A stretch of 64,000 nucleotides of DNA from the NCBI GenBank assembly GCA_017434845.1, contig JAFSGD010000062.1:1-64000 (forward strand). Reading direction: 5' to 3'. The notes beneath the pieces were generated by a model. It made no database searches. It was given only the letters and a program-made list of their open reading frames with translations, and had not been told where the DNA came from. The position numbers and the translations under genes were made by a program. The DNA comes from Clostridia bacterium. GTDB taxonomy: Bacteria > Bacillota > Clostridia > Oscillospirales > CAG-382. The first letter of the stretch is position 1; each line of letters opens with the position of its first letter. Positions 47,836-57,759 of this stretch are shown here, piece after piece.

Positions 47836-50640
47836 ATGAAGGATTACAAGGATACACTTAATCTGCCCGCAACCGATTTTCCGATGAGGGCAAATCTTCC
47901 CACCAAGGAGCCCGAAACGCTCGCAAAGTGGACAGAAAACAAGCTTTATGAAAAGCTGCTTAAAAAGAACGAAGGCAAGCCCCCGTTCGTGCTTCACGAC
48001 GGCCCTCCTTTTTCCAACGGCTATATCCATATGGGCCATGCTCTTAACAAGGTTTTAAAGGATTTTATCGTTAAATCCAAGGCGATGAGCGGTCATTACA
48101 CCCCCTATGTTCCCGGCTGGGATAACCACGGCTTGCCCATTGAAAGAGCTATTGAAAAATCCAAAAAGGATTTGAACAAGGATATGTCCGTGCCCGAATT
48201 CAGAAAGGCGTGCGAGGATTTCGCAGAGGACTTTATTCAAAAGCAGATGTCGGGCTTTAAGCGTCTTGGCGTTGTGGGCGATTGGGATGCCCCCTATCGC
48301 ACCATGGACAAGCACTTCGAGGCACAAGAGGTTAAGATTTTCGGTGCCATGTTCGATAAGGGATATATTTATAAGGGTCTTAAGCCCGTTACCTGGTGTC
48401 CCTTCTGTGCAACCGCGGTTGCCGAGGCGGATATCGAATACCACGATGATCCCTGTACATCCGTTTACGTTAAATTCAAGATAAAAGACGATCAAGGCAA
48501 GCTTAGCGGCTTTGACCTTGAAAATACCTATTTCGTTATTTGGACCACCACCATCTGGACCCTTCCCGGCAATATGGCGATCTGCCTGCACCCCCGCGAA
48601 AGCTATGCGCTTGTGAAGGCGGAAAACGGCGAGACCTATATTATGGCAGAAGCCCTCACCGATAAGACCATGAAGCTGGGCGGCTTTGAAAATTATGAAA
48701 TATTGGCAACCTTCCCCGGAGAATTCTTCGAGAACATGGTGGCCTCTCATCCCTTCCTGGATAAAACCTCGCGCTTGGTTTACGCCGAATACGTTACCAT
48801 GGACAGCGGTACCGGCTGCGTTCACACCGCGCCCGGCTTCGGTGCAGACGACTATCAGACCTGCATGCGATATGGCATGGACCTTGTTGTTCCCGTTGAC
48901 GATCACGGCAGACACACCGACTATGCGGGCAAATATGCCGGACTTAAAACCGAGGAATCCAACCCCGTTATTTTAGAGGATATGAGAGAATCGGGAGCGC
49001 TTTTCGCATCCGAAAGCATAATGCACTCCTATCCCCACCACGACCGTTGCAAGAAGCCGGTTATCTTCCGCGCAACTCCCCAGTGGTTCTGCTCGGTTGA
49101 ATCCTTCAAGGATCAGGCAATAAAGGCTATTGAAAACGTTCAATGGTTCCCCGCTTGGGGCGAAGACAGAATGGTCAGCATGATTCGCGAAAGAGCCGAT
49201 TGGTGTATTTCGCGTCAGCGCCGTTGGGGTCTTCCCATTCCCGTATTTTACTGTAAGGATTGCGGAAAGCCCGTTTCAACCCCCGAATCTATCGCAAAGA
49301 TCTCTGCGCTCTTCGACGAGCACGGCTCTAATATCTGGTTCGAACTCAACGCAGATGAGTTGATTCCCGAAGGCTTCACCTGCCCTCATTGCGAAGGCAA
49401 GAGCTTCGAAAAGGAAACCGACACTCTCGACTGCTGGTTCGATTCCGGCTCAACTCACTTTGCTTCGCTTATGAAGGATACCCCTGCCCTCTGGCCGGCA
49501 GACGTTTATCTTGAGGGTGCTGACCAATACCGCGGTTGGTTCCAATCCAGCCTTCTCACCTCGGTCGGCGCGCTTGATAAGGGCGCTCCCTTCAAGCAGG
49601 TGTTAACTCACGGCTGGGTGGTTGACGGTCAGGGCCGCGCAATGCACAAGAGCCTCGGCAACGGTGTTGACCCCGCCGATCTTATCAAAGATTTCGGTGC
49701 GGATATTCTTCGTCTTTGGGTTGCATCCTCCGACTATCATGCCGACGTGCGTTGCTCTAAAGAGATCTTCAAGCAGCTTTCGGAATCCTACCGCAAGCTC
49801 AGAAACACCCTGCGTATACTTCTTGCGAACCTCGGCTCGCCCGAAACCGATTTCGATCCCAATAAGGATATGATCGCTCCCGAACAGCTTTGCGATATCG
49901 ACAAATGGGCGCTTTCGCGTCTTAACAAGCTTATCGCACGCGTTCGCGAGGCATATGATAACTATCAATTCCATATCGTTTACCACGATATTCACAATTT
50001 CTGCTCGATCGATATGTCGAAGCTTTATATCGACATCACCAAGGATACGCTTTACTGCGAAGCAAAGAACGATCCCACACGCAGAAGCACCCAAACGGCG
50101 ATGTATATTATCGTCTCTGCTTTAACAAGGCTTCTTGCGCCCATTATCTCCTACACCGCAGAAGAAACCTGGGGCTTTATGAGCCACGTTGAAAGCGACG
50201 ATCTCGACAGCGTATTCTGCAATGCGCTTCCCGAGGTTAACGCCGCATACGATTTTGCCGATATCGAAGCAAAATACGAATCGCTCTTTAACTATCGCGA
50301 CGGCGTTATGAAGGCGCTTGAAATCGCAAGAGCCGAAAAAATCATTGGTAAATCGCTTGAAGCAAGCGTTACGGTTTACGCCAAGGAAGACAGCGAGGCG
50401 ATGAAGCTGTTCCGCGAATTCGAAGCTATTCTTCCCGCTATTCTTATCGTCAGCAAGGTTTCGCTTTCTGCCGAGCCCGCTCCCGAAAACGCTTATACCG
50501 ATGAAGAAAGCGGTATCTCGGTTTCGGTCGAGATCGCAAACGGCGAAAAGTGTGTTCGTTGCTGGATGCAGAAGGACGATTGTACTCCCGACGAGGATGG
50601 GCAGCAGCTTTGCGCACGTTGCCGTACGGCGATATGTTAG
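47836..50640 (+). CDS. ileS: Isoleucyl-tRNA synthetase
   Basis: A 934-residue class I synthetase that charges tRNA-Ile. The HIGH motif is HMGH in PFSNGYIHMGHALNK, the KMSKS-like motif is MHKSLGNG, the editing domain holds GTGCVHTAPGFGADDY, and the C-terminus has two Cys pairs (CVRCWMQ...CARCRTAIC) of the zinc domain. The ATG at 47836 lacks a strong ribosome binding site. Only 31 bases separate it from divIVA, so there is no T-box leader, unlike many clostridial ileS genes; expression presumably follows the division cluster. Codon use is C-rich, as in a highly expressed gene. Confidence 0.97.
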   Translation: MKDYKDTLNLPATDFPMRANLPTKEPETLAKWTENKLYEKLLKKNEGKPPFVLHDGPPFSNGYIHMGHALNKVLKDFIVKSKAMSGHYTPYVPGWDNHGLPIERAIEKSKKDLNKDMSVPEFRKACEDFAEDFIQKQMSGFKRLGVVGDWDAPYRTMDKHFEAQEVKIFGAMFDKGYIYKGLKPVTWCPFCATAVAEADIEYHDDPCTSVYVKFKIKDDQGKLSGFDLENTYFVIWTTTIWTLPGNMAICLHPRESYALVKAENGETYIMAEALTDKTMKLGGFENYEILATFPGEFFENMVASHPFLDKTSRLVYAEYVTMDSGTGCVHTAPGFGADDYQTCMRYGMDLVVPVDDHGRHTDYAGKYAGLKTEESNPVILEDMRESGALFASESIMHSYPHHDRCKKPVIFRATPQWFCSVESFKDQAIKAIENVQWFPAWGEDRMVSMIRERADWCISRQRRWGLPIPVFYCKDCGKPVSTPESIAKISALFDEHGSNIWFELNADELIPEGFTCPHCEGKSFEKETDTLDCWFDSGSTHFASLMKDTPALWPADVYLEGADQYRGWFQSSLLTSVGALDKGAPFKQVLTHGWVVDGQGRAMHKSLGNGVDPADLIKDFGADILRLWVASSDYHADVRCSKEIFKQLSESYRKLRNTLRILLANLGSPETDFDPNKDMIAPEQLCDIDKWALSRLNKLIARVREAYDNYQFHIVYHDIHNFCSIDMSKLYIDITKDTLYCEAKNDPTRRSTQTAMYIIVSALTRLLAPIISYTAEETWGFMSHVESDDLDSVFCNALPEVNAAYDFADIEAKYESLFNYRDGVMKALEIARAEKIIGKSLEASVTVYAKEDSEAMKLFREFEAILPAILIVSKVSLSAEPAPENAYTDEESGISVSVEIANGEKCVRCWMQKDDCTPDEDGQQLCARCRTAIC

Positions 50641-51206
50641 CCGCAATAATCGCAATTTTAGCTGTTGTTGCCGATCAGCTTTCAAAATATTTTGTTGTTA
50701 ACGCCGCCAACCCCGTTAACGGGGAATCCGATTGGTCCTGCGGCTTTATTCCCAAGGTTATGTCTTTGATTTATGAAGAAAACCGCGGTGCCGCATTCTC
50801 GATGCTTAGCGATAAGCGGTGGGTGTTCATGGTCTTTTCGGTTATTTCAATGGCGATAATAGTTTTTCTTCTCGTTAAGGAATATAAGCGCCACACTCTG
50901 CTTAATGTTTCGCTCGCAATGATTCTCGGTGGCGGTATCGGCAATATGATCGATCGAATTCGCCTTGGATACGTTGTTGATTTCTTCAAGACCGAATTCG
51001 TTGATTTTGCAATATTCAACGTTGCCGATGCTTTTATAACCGTTGGCGCAGGTCTGCTTGCGGTTTACGTTATCTTCTTTGAAACCAAGGTTGAAAAACG
51101 CCTTGCCGCCGAAGAAGCCGCAAAAAAAGCCGAATCCGAGCAAAGCATTGCCGAGACGGAGCCCGAAAAGGCGCCCGAAGCCGAAGAAGGAAACGAAAAT
51201 GGATAA
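50634..51206 (+). CDS. lspA: Lipoprotein signal peptidase II
   Basis: A 190-residue membrane aspartyl protease that removes signal peptides from prolipoproteins, of which the window encodes several. It shows four membrane helices, the NRGAAFSML motif, GGGIGNMIDRIRLGYVVDFF with the first catalytic Asp (N-x-x-D) and FNVADAFI with the second. An extra acidic Ala/Glu-rich tail of about 40 residues follows the last helix. The ATG at 50634 overlaps the ileS end (ATGTTAG). Confidence 0.96.
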   Translation: MLAAIIAILAVVADQLSKYFVVNAANPVNGESDWSCGFIPKVMSLIYEENRGAAFSMLSDKRWVFMVFSVISMAIIVFLLVKEYKRHTLLNVSLAMILGGGIGNMIDRIRLGYVVDFFKTEFVDFAIFNVADAFITVGAGLLAVYVIFFETKVEKRLAAEEAAKKAESEQSIAETEPEKAPEAEEGNENG

Positions 51207-52110
51207 ATACACCGTTTGCGAAAGCGATGCGGCAGAAAAGCTTAGGCTTGATGCCGCCGCCGCGAAATTTTTCGGAATAAGCCGCGCAAGAGCGCAGGAG
51301 CTTATTGCAAGCGGTGCAATAACCGTTAACGGAAAGCAACGCGAAAAAAAATATTTGCTTTCCGAGGGAGAAACGGTTTTTATCGAGCTTCCGCCCGAGC
51401 GCGAGCTTGAAGCCGTTCCCCAAAACATACCTATCGATATCGTTTATGAGGACGAGCACCTGCTCGTTGTTGATAAGCCGCGCGGCATGGTGGTTCACCC
51501 CGCCGCCGGCAACCCCGACAAAACGTTGGTTAACGCTTTGCTTTTTCATTGCGGCGGCAGGCTTTCTTCGATAAACGGAGTTATCCGTCCCGGAATCGTT
51601 CACCGCATCGACAAAGACACCTCAGGCTTGCTTATCGTTGCAAAAACCGATGAAGCCCACCGAGGCTTAGCCGAGCAGATCGCAGAGCATTCATTCGTCA
51701 GAAAATATGAAGCCATTATCGGCGGGCATTTGCGCGAGCAAAGCGGAACGGTCGATGCCCCCATCGGTCGCCACAAAACCGACCGCAAAAAAATGGCGGT
51801 TACCGAGCTTAATTCCAAGCACGCGGTAACACATTGGCAGGTTTTGTCGGAATCTGCCGAATATACCCATCTTGAGCTGACGCTCGAGACGGGCAGAACT
51901 CACCAAATAAGAGTTCATATGTCATATATCGGCCACCCCGTTGCGGGCGACACGGTATACGGAAACGCGCGTTACAGACTTGGCATGGAAGGTCAATGTC
52001 TGTTTGCAAAATATATCTCCTTCATCCACCCGATCGACGGGCGGATAATGACATTCGAAGCGGCAAGGCCTGCGTATTTCAGCGATGCGTTGCGCCGAGC
52101 CGGGCTTTGA
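51199..52110 (+). CDS. rluD: RluD-type pseudouridine synthase
   Basis: A 303-residue rRNA pseudouridine synthase. The S4 RNA-binding domain (about 15-65, LDAAAAKFFGISRARAQELIASGAITVNG) precedes the catalytic domain with the Asp of HRIDKDTSGLLIVAKT (near residue 138) and the end LETGRTHQIRVHMSYIGHPVAGDTVYG. Length is normal. The ATG at 51199 overlaps lspA (ATGGATAA) and follows GAAGGAAA. The lspA-rluD pair is common in Firmicutes. RluD and close relatives act on 23S rRNA; the exact site cannot be told. Confidence 0.93.
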   Translation: MDKYTVCESDAAEKLRLDAAAAKFFGISRARAQELIASGAITVNGKQREKKYLLSEGETVFIELPPERELEAVPQNIPIDIVYEDEHLLVVDKPRGMVVHPAAGNPDKTLVNALLFHCGGRLSSINGVIRPGIVHRIDKDTSGLLIVAKTDEAHRGLAEQIAEHSFVRKYEAIIGGHLREQSGTVDAPIGRHKTDRKKMAVTELNSKHAVTHWQVLSESAEYTHLELTLETGRTHQIRVHMSYIGHPVAGDTVYGNARYRLGMEGQCLFAKYISFIHPIDGRIMTFEAARPAYFSDALRRAGL

Positions 52111-52134
52111 CAAATCCGAAAGGGAAACAAAATT

Positions 52135-52989
52135 ATGGAAAGAAACACTGTTCTTGAGCTGAAAGAAAAAGCGGCCAGAGTCAGAATGCTCTCGGTCGAG
52201 GCTGTTTACGGCGCAAAAAGCGGCCATCCGGGCGGATCGCTGTCTATTGCCGACGTTATCACCTATCTCTATTTCGAAAGAATGAACCTTGACCCCAACG
52301 ATCCCGCAATGGAATCGCGCGACAGATTCGTGCTCTCCAAGGGTCATTGCTGTCCCGCGCTTTATTCCGCGCTTGCCATTAAGGGCTATTTTGCCGAGGA
52401 CGAGCTCAAAAAGCTTCGTAAGCTCGGCGGAATGCTTCAGGGCCACCCCGATATGAAGGGAATCCCCGGCATTGATATGTCCACCGGCTCGCTCGGTCAG
52501 GGTTTTTCCGCCGCATGCGGAATGGCGGCTGTTGCAAAGCGCAAAGGCTATGACTGGCGAGTTTATACCGCGCTCGGCGACGGTGAAATCGAAGAAGGTC
52601 AGGTCTGGGAAGCGGCAATGTTCGCCAACCAATATAAGCTGAATAACATTATTGCCTTTATCGACTGCAACGGTTATCAGATCGACGGTGCTGTCAGCGA
52701 CGTTATGGACCCCAACCCCGTTGATGAAAAGTTCCGTGCATTCGGTTGGTTTGCTCAGGTTATCGACGGCCACGATTTTGAGGCTATCGACAACGCAGTT
52801 AATGCGGCTATCGAATCGGGCAAGCCCGCCGCAATCATTTGCAAAACCGTTAAGGGCAAGGGCGTTTCTTACATGGAAAATAACTATACATGGCACGGCA
52901 AGGCACCCAAGGACGATGAATATGCCATTGCCGCAAAAGAGCTTGAAGAGGCTTGGATAAAGGCAAAGGAGGATGTTAAAAATGGCTGA
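52135..52989 (+). CDS. Transketolase, N-terminal (TPP-binding) subunit
   Basis: A 284-residue subunit of a two-part transketolase (pentose phosphate pathway). It has GAKSGHPGGSLS, SKGHCCPALYS, MSTGSLGQGFSAACGMA and the thiamine diphosphate motif GDGEIEEGQVWEAAMFAN. The catalytic His in the GHPGG region is seen. AAAGGGAA precedes the ATG. The C-terminal subunit gene overlaps the end by 8 bp, so both are made at similar rates. Confidence 0.96.
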   Translation: MERNTVLELKEKAARVRMLSVEAVYGAKSGHPGGSLSIADVITYLYFERMNLDPNDPAMESRDRFVLSKGHCCPALYSALAIKGYFAEDELKKLRKLGGMLQGHPDMKGIPGIDMSTGSLGQGFSAACGMAAVAKRKGYDWRVYTALGDGEIEEGQVWEAAMFANQYKLNNIIAFIDCNGYQIDGAVSDVMDPNPVDEKFRAFGWFAQVIDGHDFEAIDNAVNAAIESGKPAAIICKTVKGKGVSYMENNYTWHGKAPKDDEYAIAAKELEEAWIKAKEDVKNG

Positions 52990-53917
52990 AAAAGAAGCAA
53001 CAAGAGCCGCCTACGGCAGAAAGCTTGCCGAGCTCGGTGAAAAACACGACTTTTACGTTCTCGATGCCGACCTTTCGGGCTCGACACAGACCGCTGTTTT
53101 TGCAAAAAAATATCCCGAACGCTTTTTCAACTGCGGTATCGCCGAGGGCAACATGATCTCGGTTGCCGCTGGCATCGCCGCAACCGGCGTTCCCGCTTTC
53201 GCTTCTTCGTTCGCAATGTTCGCCTGCGGAAGAGCGTTTGAACAGATTCGCAACTCTGTCGCTTATCCTCATCTTCCCGTTAAGATCTGTGCTTCGCACG
53301 CAGGCATCACCGTTGGCGAAGACGGAGCCACCCACCAGTTCTGCGAGGATATCGCGATAATGCGCGCGCTTCCCAATATGACCGTCGTTTGCCCTGCCGA
53401 TTCCGCTTCCACCGAAGCGCTTCTCGAAGAGGTTCTTAATTTCGACGGCCCCGTTTATATGCGATTGGGCAGATATTCGGTTCCCCAGTTCTATACAAAG
53501 GGCGAACGCGAATTCAAGCTTGGCAAGGGCATCGTTCTTGCCGACGGCAAGGATATTGCCATCGTTGCAACCGGCATCATGGTTGCCGCCGCAATGGAGG
53601 CAAGAGCCGAGCTTCAAAGCATCGGCATTGATGCCGCCGTTATCGATATTCACACCATAAAGCCCATTGATGAAGCTCTTATCAAGGAATATGCCGCAAA
53701 GACCGGCGCTATCCTCACCGCAGAGGAGCATTCGGTTATCGGCGGCTTGGGCGATGCCGTTGCATCGGTTATTGCCGAAGATGGCAACGCAAAGCTGGCA
53801 AAGCTCGGCATCAACGACGTTTACGGCACCAGTGCGCCCGCAGGCGTTCTTCTTGAACACTATGGTCTTAACGCCGCCGGAATCGTTGAAAAGGCAAAGA
53901 AATTGCTTAACAAATAA
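52982..53917 (+). CDS. Transketolase, C-terminal subunit
   Basis: A 311-residue partner of the previous protein. It has the pyrimidine-binding domain (RAAYGRKLAELGEKHDFYVLDADLSGST) and FNCGIAEGNMISVAAGIA, VCPADSASTEALLEE and the C-terminal TAEEHSVIGGLGDAVA. The ATG at 52982 follows AAAGGAGG and overlaps the end of the N-terminal gene. It ends the operon before a stem-loop terminator. Confidence 0.96.
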   Translation: MAEKEATRAAYGRKLAELGEKHDFYVLDADLSGSTQTAVFAKKYPERFFNCGIAEGNMISVAAGIAATGVPAFASSFAMFACGRAFEQIRNSVAYPHLPVKICASHAGITVGEDGATHQFCEDIAIMRALPNMTVVCPADSASTEALLEEVLNFDGPVYMRLGRYSVPQFYTKGEREFKLGKGIVLADGKDIAIVATGIMVAAAMEARAELQSIGIDAAVIDIHTIKPIDEALIKEYAAKTGAILTAEEHSVIGGLGDAVASVIAEDGNAKLAKLGINDVYGTSAPAGVLLEHYGLNAAGIVEKAKKLLNK

Positions 53918-53928
53918 AAACAAACCAC

Positions 53929-53951
53929 AAAACCCGCTTCAAGCGGGTTTT
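53929..53951 (+). terminator. Terminator after the transketolase genes
   Basis: A perfect 11-bp stem (53929-53939 with 53941-53951) and a T-run, 12 bases past the stop; the loop is only one base wide unless the inner pairs open. Confidence 0.85.
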
Positions 53952-53969
53952 TGTGAACAAGGATAAATT

Positions 53970-54728
53970 ATGACAGTTGAACAGCTTGCAAAAGAATTGG
54001 ATAAAATAATACCGCCCGAGCTCAGCGAGCCTTGGGATAACGACGGAAGAATGGTTATTCCCGACAAAAACGCCGAGGTAACCAAAGTTCTTTGCGCGCT
54101 TGAATGCACAAGCGTTTCCATCGCCATCGCAAAGCGCCTCGGCTGTAACGTAATTCTCACCCACCATCCGCTTATTTTCAAGCCGTTAAATTCGCTTTCC
54201 GAAAGCGATTGCGTCGGCAAGCGTGTTCTTGAATGCGTTAAAAGCGGAATATCCGTGCTCTCTTACCACACGAGGCTTGATATTTTAAGCGGCGGTGTTA
54301 ACGATATGCTCGCCGAAATGCTCGGCATTAAAAATACCGATGCCTTCGTTCCCTACGGAAGAGTCGGCGAGGTTGAGGAGCAAAGCTTTGAAAGCTTTGT
54401 CAACACCGTTAAGACCGCCCTTGAGGTTCCCGAAAGCGAGCTGAGGCTCGTTAAAGCAAACGAAAAAGTCAGCCGCGTTGCCGTTATTTCGGGCTGCGGC
54501 AAGGACGAAATACGCGATGCTATCGCTTCGGGCGCCGATACCTTCGTTACCGGCGAGGTCATGCACAGCCACATGGTTGAATGCAAGGAATGGGGCATCA
54601 GCCTCATTTGCGCAACCCACTATGCCACCGAGCGCTTTATTGCGCGCAAGCTTGCGGACATTGTCGGCAAGCTCGGGCTCAAGCACGATATTTATGAATT
54701 TGTAAAAGAGGAAGAATATGGCATTTGA
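53970..54728 (+). CDS. Nif3-like dinuclear metal-centre protein
   Basis: A 252-residue member of the Nif3/YqfO family, whose members form toroidal hexamers with two metals per site. The ligands are visible: HH in ILTHHPLIFKPLN, His in SYHTRLD, and ATHYATER near the C-terminus. It lacks the inserted domain of longer family forms. The biochemical role is not settled. It overlaps rqcH by 11 bases. Confidence 0.93.
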   Translation: MTVEQLAKELDKIIPPELSEPWDNDGRMVIPDKNAEVTKVLCALECTSVSIAIAKRLGCNVILTHHPLIFKPLNSLSESDCVGKRVLECVKSGISVLSYHTRLDILSGGVNDMLAEMLGIKNTDAFVPYGRVGEVEEQSFESFVNTVKTALEVPESELRLVKANEKVSRVAVISGCGKDEIRDAIASGADTFVTGEVMHSHMVECKEWGISLICATHYATERFIARKLADIVGKLGLKHDIYEFVKEEEYGI

Positions 54729-56445
54729 CGGCCTTTTTTGCGCCGCTGTCGCGCACGAACTTAATAGCCGAAGCGGTGCAAGGGTTGAAAAGCTCCACCA
54801 AAGCTCACCTACCTGCCTTTTTCTTCAGCTATATGGCGGCGGCGAGCACTTAAACATGGTTATTTCCGCTTCGGCATCGCGTCCGATACTTGCAATTACC
54901 AAGGAATCGGTTGCACGGCCCGATACCCCCACTCCGCTTTGCATGCTTTATCGCAAGCATCTTCAAAACGGCAGATTCGTTGCGGCGGAATGGATTGAAA
55001 ACGAACGTATAATACGATTTGACTTCGACCATGCCGACGAGCTCGGCTACGTCAGAAGAAAGCATATTTACGCCGAGATGATGGGCAAATATTCGAACAT
55101 TATTCTCACCGAGGAAAACGGAAAGGTGATCGCCGCATCGTCGCTTTCCGATATTACCGCATCGGTAAGAAGCATCATGGCGGGTCTGCCCTATGAGCTT
55201 CCGCCCAAGCAGGATAAATTCTCGGTTTTCGAAACCGACGATTCGGCGTTTGTTTCGCTTTGCGCCGAAAAAAGCGGTATGCCTGCCTGCGATTTTCTTC
55301 TAAGAAGCTTTCTCGGCGTTTCGCCCGTTGTTGCTCGCGAGATCGCATTTCGCGCTCTTGGCGAAAGCGATGCTCCGGTAACCGAAGAAAACGCGGTGCG
55401 CTTATTAACCGAATTTAACGCCTTGAAGGCGGTCCTTTCGGAAAAAAGCTTCACACCGAATGCTGTTTTCGATGCCGAAGGCAACGGAATTGAATATTCC
55501 TTCATTCCCTTGACGCAATACGGCGATAAATATGAAACCCGTGTTTTTGAAAGCTTTTCTGCCCTGCTGACCGACTATTTCGGCCGCCGCGAAGAAGCGG
55601 TGAACATAGGCAGATACTCGCGCGAGCTTGTCAAAACGGTTAACAACCACCTTGCACGCACACGCAAGAAGTTAACCCTTATAACCGCCGAGCTTAAGGA
55701 TTGCGAGGCGATGGAGGGTATGCGCATTAAGGGCGACGTTATCACCGCAAATATTTACCGCATACGTCAAGGCGACAGCGAGGTTACGGGCATGGATTAT
55801 GAATCGATGCAGGAAATTACCGTTCCGCTTGATATTTCGCTTTCGCCTGCGAAAAACGCGCAGAAATATTATAAAAAATATTCAAAAATGAAGCGTGCCT
55901 CGGTTATGCTTGCCGAGCAGATCGAAAAGGCGAAGGCCGAATGCGATTATCTTGAATCGGTTTTAAGCTTTATCGACCGCGCCGCAAGCCCGCAAGAGCT
56001 TGCCGAGATCAAAACCGAGCTTTCCGAGGGCGGTTATCTTTCGGACAAGGCAGTTGCTTCGAAAAAGAAGAAGACGCCCGCTGCGAAGCCGCTTTGCTTC
56101 ACAACAACCGATGGCTTAACCGTTCGCGTCGGCCGCAACAACCGCCAAAACGATTCGTTGACCGGCTCTGCCGAGCGAAACGAGCTTTGGTTTCACATCA
56201 AGGGTTTCCACGGCTCGCACGTTATTCTAACCCCCAACGGAAACGAAGAACCGAGCGACCGCGATTATACCGAAGCCTGTATGCTTGCCGCCTATTACAG
56301 CGAAAAACGCGGAAGCCGTAACGTCGAGGTGGATTATACGCGCGTGCGTAATCTTAAAAAGCCCTCGGGCAGTGCGCCGGGGTTTGTTACCTATGAAAAA
56401 TACTATTCGGCAGTCGTTGATGCCGAAGACCCTTTTAAAAATTAA
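54718..56445 (+). CDS. rqcH: RqcH (NFACT-family ribosome quality control protein)
   Basis: A 575-residue NFACT protein that binds stalled 50S subunits and adds C-terminal alanine tails. N-terminal NFACT-N domain (MAFDGLFCAAVAHELNSR...), middle helix-hairpin-helix and long coiled coil (about 300-420), and C-terminal NFACT-R domain (TTDGLTVRVGRNNRQNDSLTG, LWFHIKGFHGSHVIL, NVEVDYTRVRNLKKPSGSAPGFVTYEKY). Length is full. GAGGAAG precedes the ATG. Confidence 0.94.
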   Translation: MAFDGLFCAAVAHELNSRSGARVEKLHQSSPTCLFLQLYGGGEHLNMVISASASRPILAITKESVARPDTPTPLCMLYRKHLQNGRFVAAEWIENERIIRFDFDHADELGYVRRKHIYAEMMGKYSNIILTEENGKVIAASSLSDITASVRSIMAGLPYELPPKQDKFSVFETDDSAFVSLCAEKSGMPACDFLLRSFLGVSPVVAREIAFRALGESDAPVTEENAVRLLTEFNALKAVLSEKSFTPNAVFDAEGNGIEYSFIPLTQYGDKYETRVFESFSALLTDYFGRREEAVNIGRYSRELVKTVNNHLARTRKKLTLITAELKDCEAMEGMRIKGDVITANIYRIRQGDSEVTGMDYESMQEITVPLDISLSPAKNAQKYYKKYSKMKRASVMLAEQIEKAKAECDYLESVLSFIDRAASPQELAEIKTELSEGGYLSDKAVASKKKKTPAAKPLCFTTTDGLTVRVGRNNRQNDSLTGSAERNELWFHIKGFHGSHVILTPNGNEEPSDRDYTEACMLAAYYSEKRGSRNVEVDYTRVRNLKKPSGSAPGFVTYEKYYSAVVDAEDPFKN

Positions 56446-56460
56446 TTCAGAGGAAGCATC

Positions 56461-57165
56461 ATGAGTCTTATTGAACGCAGCCTGCCGCTTATTGGCGAAA
56501 GCGGCGCAAAAAAGCTTAATAACGCCCATATTGCCGTTTTCGGTGTGGGCGGTGTCGGCTCTTGGTGCGCCGAAGCGCTGGTTAGAAGCGGGGTCGGCGA
56601 AATAACCGTTATTGACGGCGATACCGTTTCGGAAACCAACCGCAACCGCCAGATCATTGCAACCTCTTCTTCGGTTGGAAAAGACAAGGCCGAGGTTTGC
56701 GCCGAAAGACTGCGCGATATCAACCCCGATTGCAAGGTTAATGCGCACAGTCTGTTTTATTCCGCCGAAACCTGCGACGAAATCGAGCTTTCGCGCTTTG
56801 ACTATATTGCCGACTGCATTGATACAGTTACCTCGAAGCTGTTGCTTATTCAAACCGCAAAGGCTTGCGGAACGCCTATTATTTCTTCGATGGGAACGGG
56901 AAATCGGCTTGATCCGGCTCAAATAACCGTAACCGATCTTTTCGCCACCTCGGGCGACCCCTTGGCGCGCGTTATGCGCAAGGAGCTTAAAAAGCGTGGT
57001 GTAAGCGAGCTGAAGGTGGTTTGCTCTGCCGAGCCGCCCGGGGAATGCTTTGGCGGCAGAGACGCCGAAACAAACCGAGCAACACCCTCAAGCTCTTGCT
57101 TTGTTCCCGCAACCGCGGGGCTTAGGATTGCCTATGAGATAACAAGGGAGATTATTGATGGCTAA
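56461..57165 (+). CDS. tcdA: tRNA threonylcarbamoyladenosine dehydratase (TcdA/ThiF-like)
   Basis: A 234-residue E1-like enzyme that turns the t6A37 of tRNAs into its cyclic form. The ATP motif GVGGVGSWCAEALVRSGVG, DGDTVSETNRNRQ and IDTVTSKL are present, and Cys residues lie near the end (SSCFVPAT). Length is normal. GAGGAAG precedes the ATG. It is translationally coupled to the next gene (11-bp overlap region). Confidence 0.92.
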   Translation: MSLIERSLPLIGESGAKKLNNAHIAVFGVGGVGSWCAEALVRSGVGEITVIDGDTVSETNRNRQIIATSSSVGKDKAEVCAERLRDINPDCKVNAHSLFYSAETCDEIELSRFDYIADCIDTVTSKLLLIQTAKACGTPIISSMGTGNRLDPAQITVTDLFATSGDPLARVMRKELKKRGVSELKVVCSAEPPGECFGGRDAETNRATPSSSCFVPATAGLRIAYEITREIIDG

Positions 57166-57757
57166 ACAAAAATGGAAAGGCGGCACTTTGCTTTCGCCCG
57201 TTCCCGCAGTTTTGGTTTCTTGCGGAAGCGGCGACAACGCCAATTTAATAACGGTTGGCTGGACCGGCATCGTTTGCACACACCCGCCGAGGCTTTATAT
57301 TTCCATACGCCCCGAAAGGCATTCGCACAAGCTTATAAAAGAAAGCGGCGAGTTTTGCGTTAATCTGCCCACCGCCGGTATCGTAAAGGCTCTTGATTAT
57401 TGCGGCGTGCGCTCGGGCAAGGAGCACGACAAGTTTGCCGAAATGAAGCTTACAAAGGAGGCTTCATTTGAGGTTGGATGTCCCTCGGTTGCCGAATGCC
57501 CGTTAACGCTTGAATGCAAGGTCTTTCAAAGAATCGAGCTTGGAACCCACGATATGTTCCTTGCCGATATCGTTGCCGTCGGCGCAGATGAATCGGTTAT
57601 CGACAAAAACGGCAGGCTGATGCTTGAAAAGGCAAGCCTTATTGCCTATGCCCACGGCGATTATTTTGAGCTCGGCAAAAAAATCGGCGATTTCGGCTTT
57701 TCGGTAAGAAAGAAAAAAACGATCGCACGAAAAAAGACGATTGCAAAAAGGAAATAA
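57158..57757 (+). CDS. Flavin reductase-like FMN-binding protein
   Basis: A 199-residue member of the flavin-reductase/flavoredoxin family with NLITVGWTGIVCTHPPRLYISIRPERHSH and GEFCVNLPTAGI...HDKFAEMKLT, the FMN contact regions. A basic Lys/Arg-rich tail follows. The ATG at 57158 follows GGGAGA. Its partner is unknown. It lies just before the broken first copy of the rlmH start. Confidence 0.88.
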   Translation: MAKQKWKGGTLLSPVPAVLVSCGSGDNANLITVGWTGIVCTHPPRLYISIRPERHSHKLIKESGEFCVNLPTAGIVKALDYCGVRSGKEHDKFAEMKLTKEASFEVGCPSVAECPLTLECKVFQRIELGTHDMFLADIVAVGADESVIDKNGRLMLEKASLIAYAHGDYFELGKKIGDFGFSVRKKKTIARKKTIAKRK

Positions 57758-57759
57758 AA

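Noticed and set aside
48055..48915. A 286-codon minus-strand frame opposite ileS
   Set aside because: Mirror of the strongly conserved ileS coding region, without a ribosome site.
52976..53923. A 315-codon minus-strand frame opposite the transketolase C-terminal gene
   Set aside because: The plus-strand frame has all transketolase motifs, and the reverse frame follows from codon bias.
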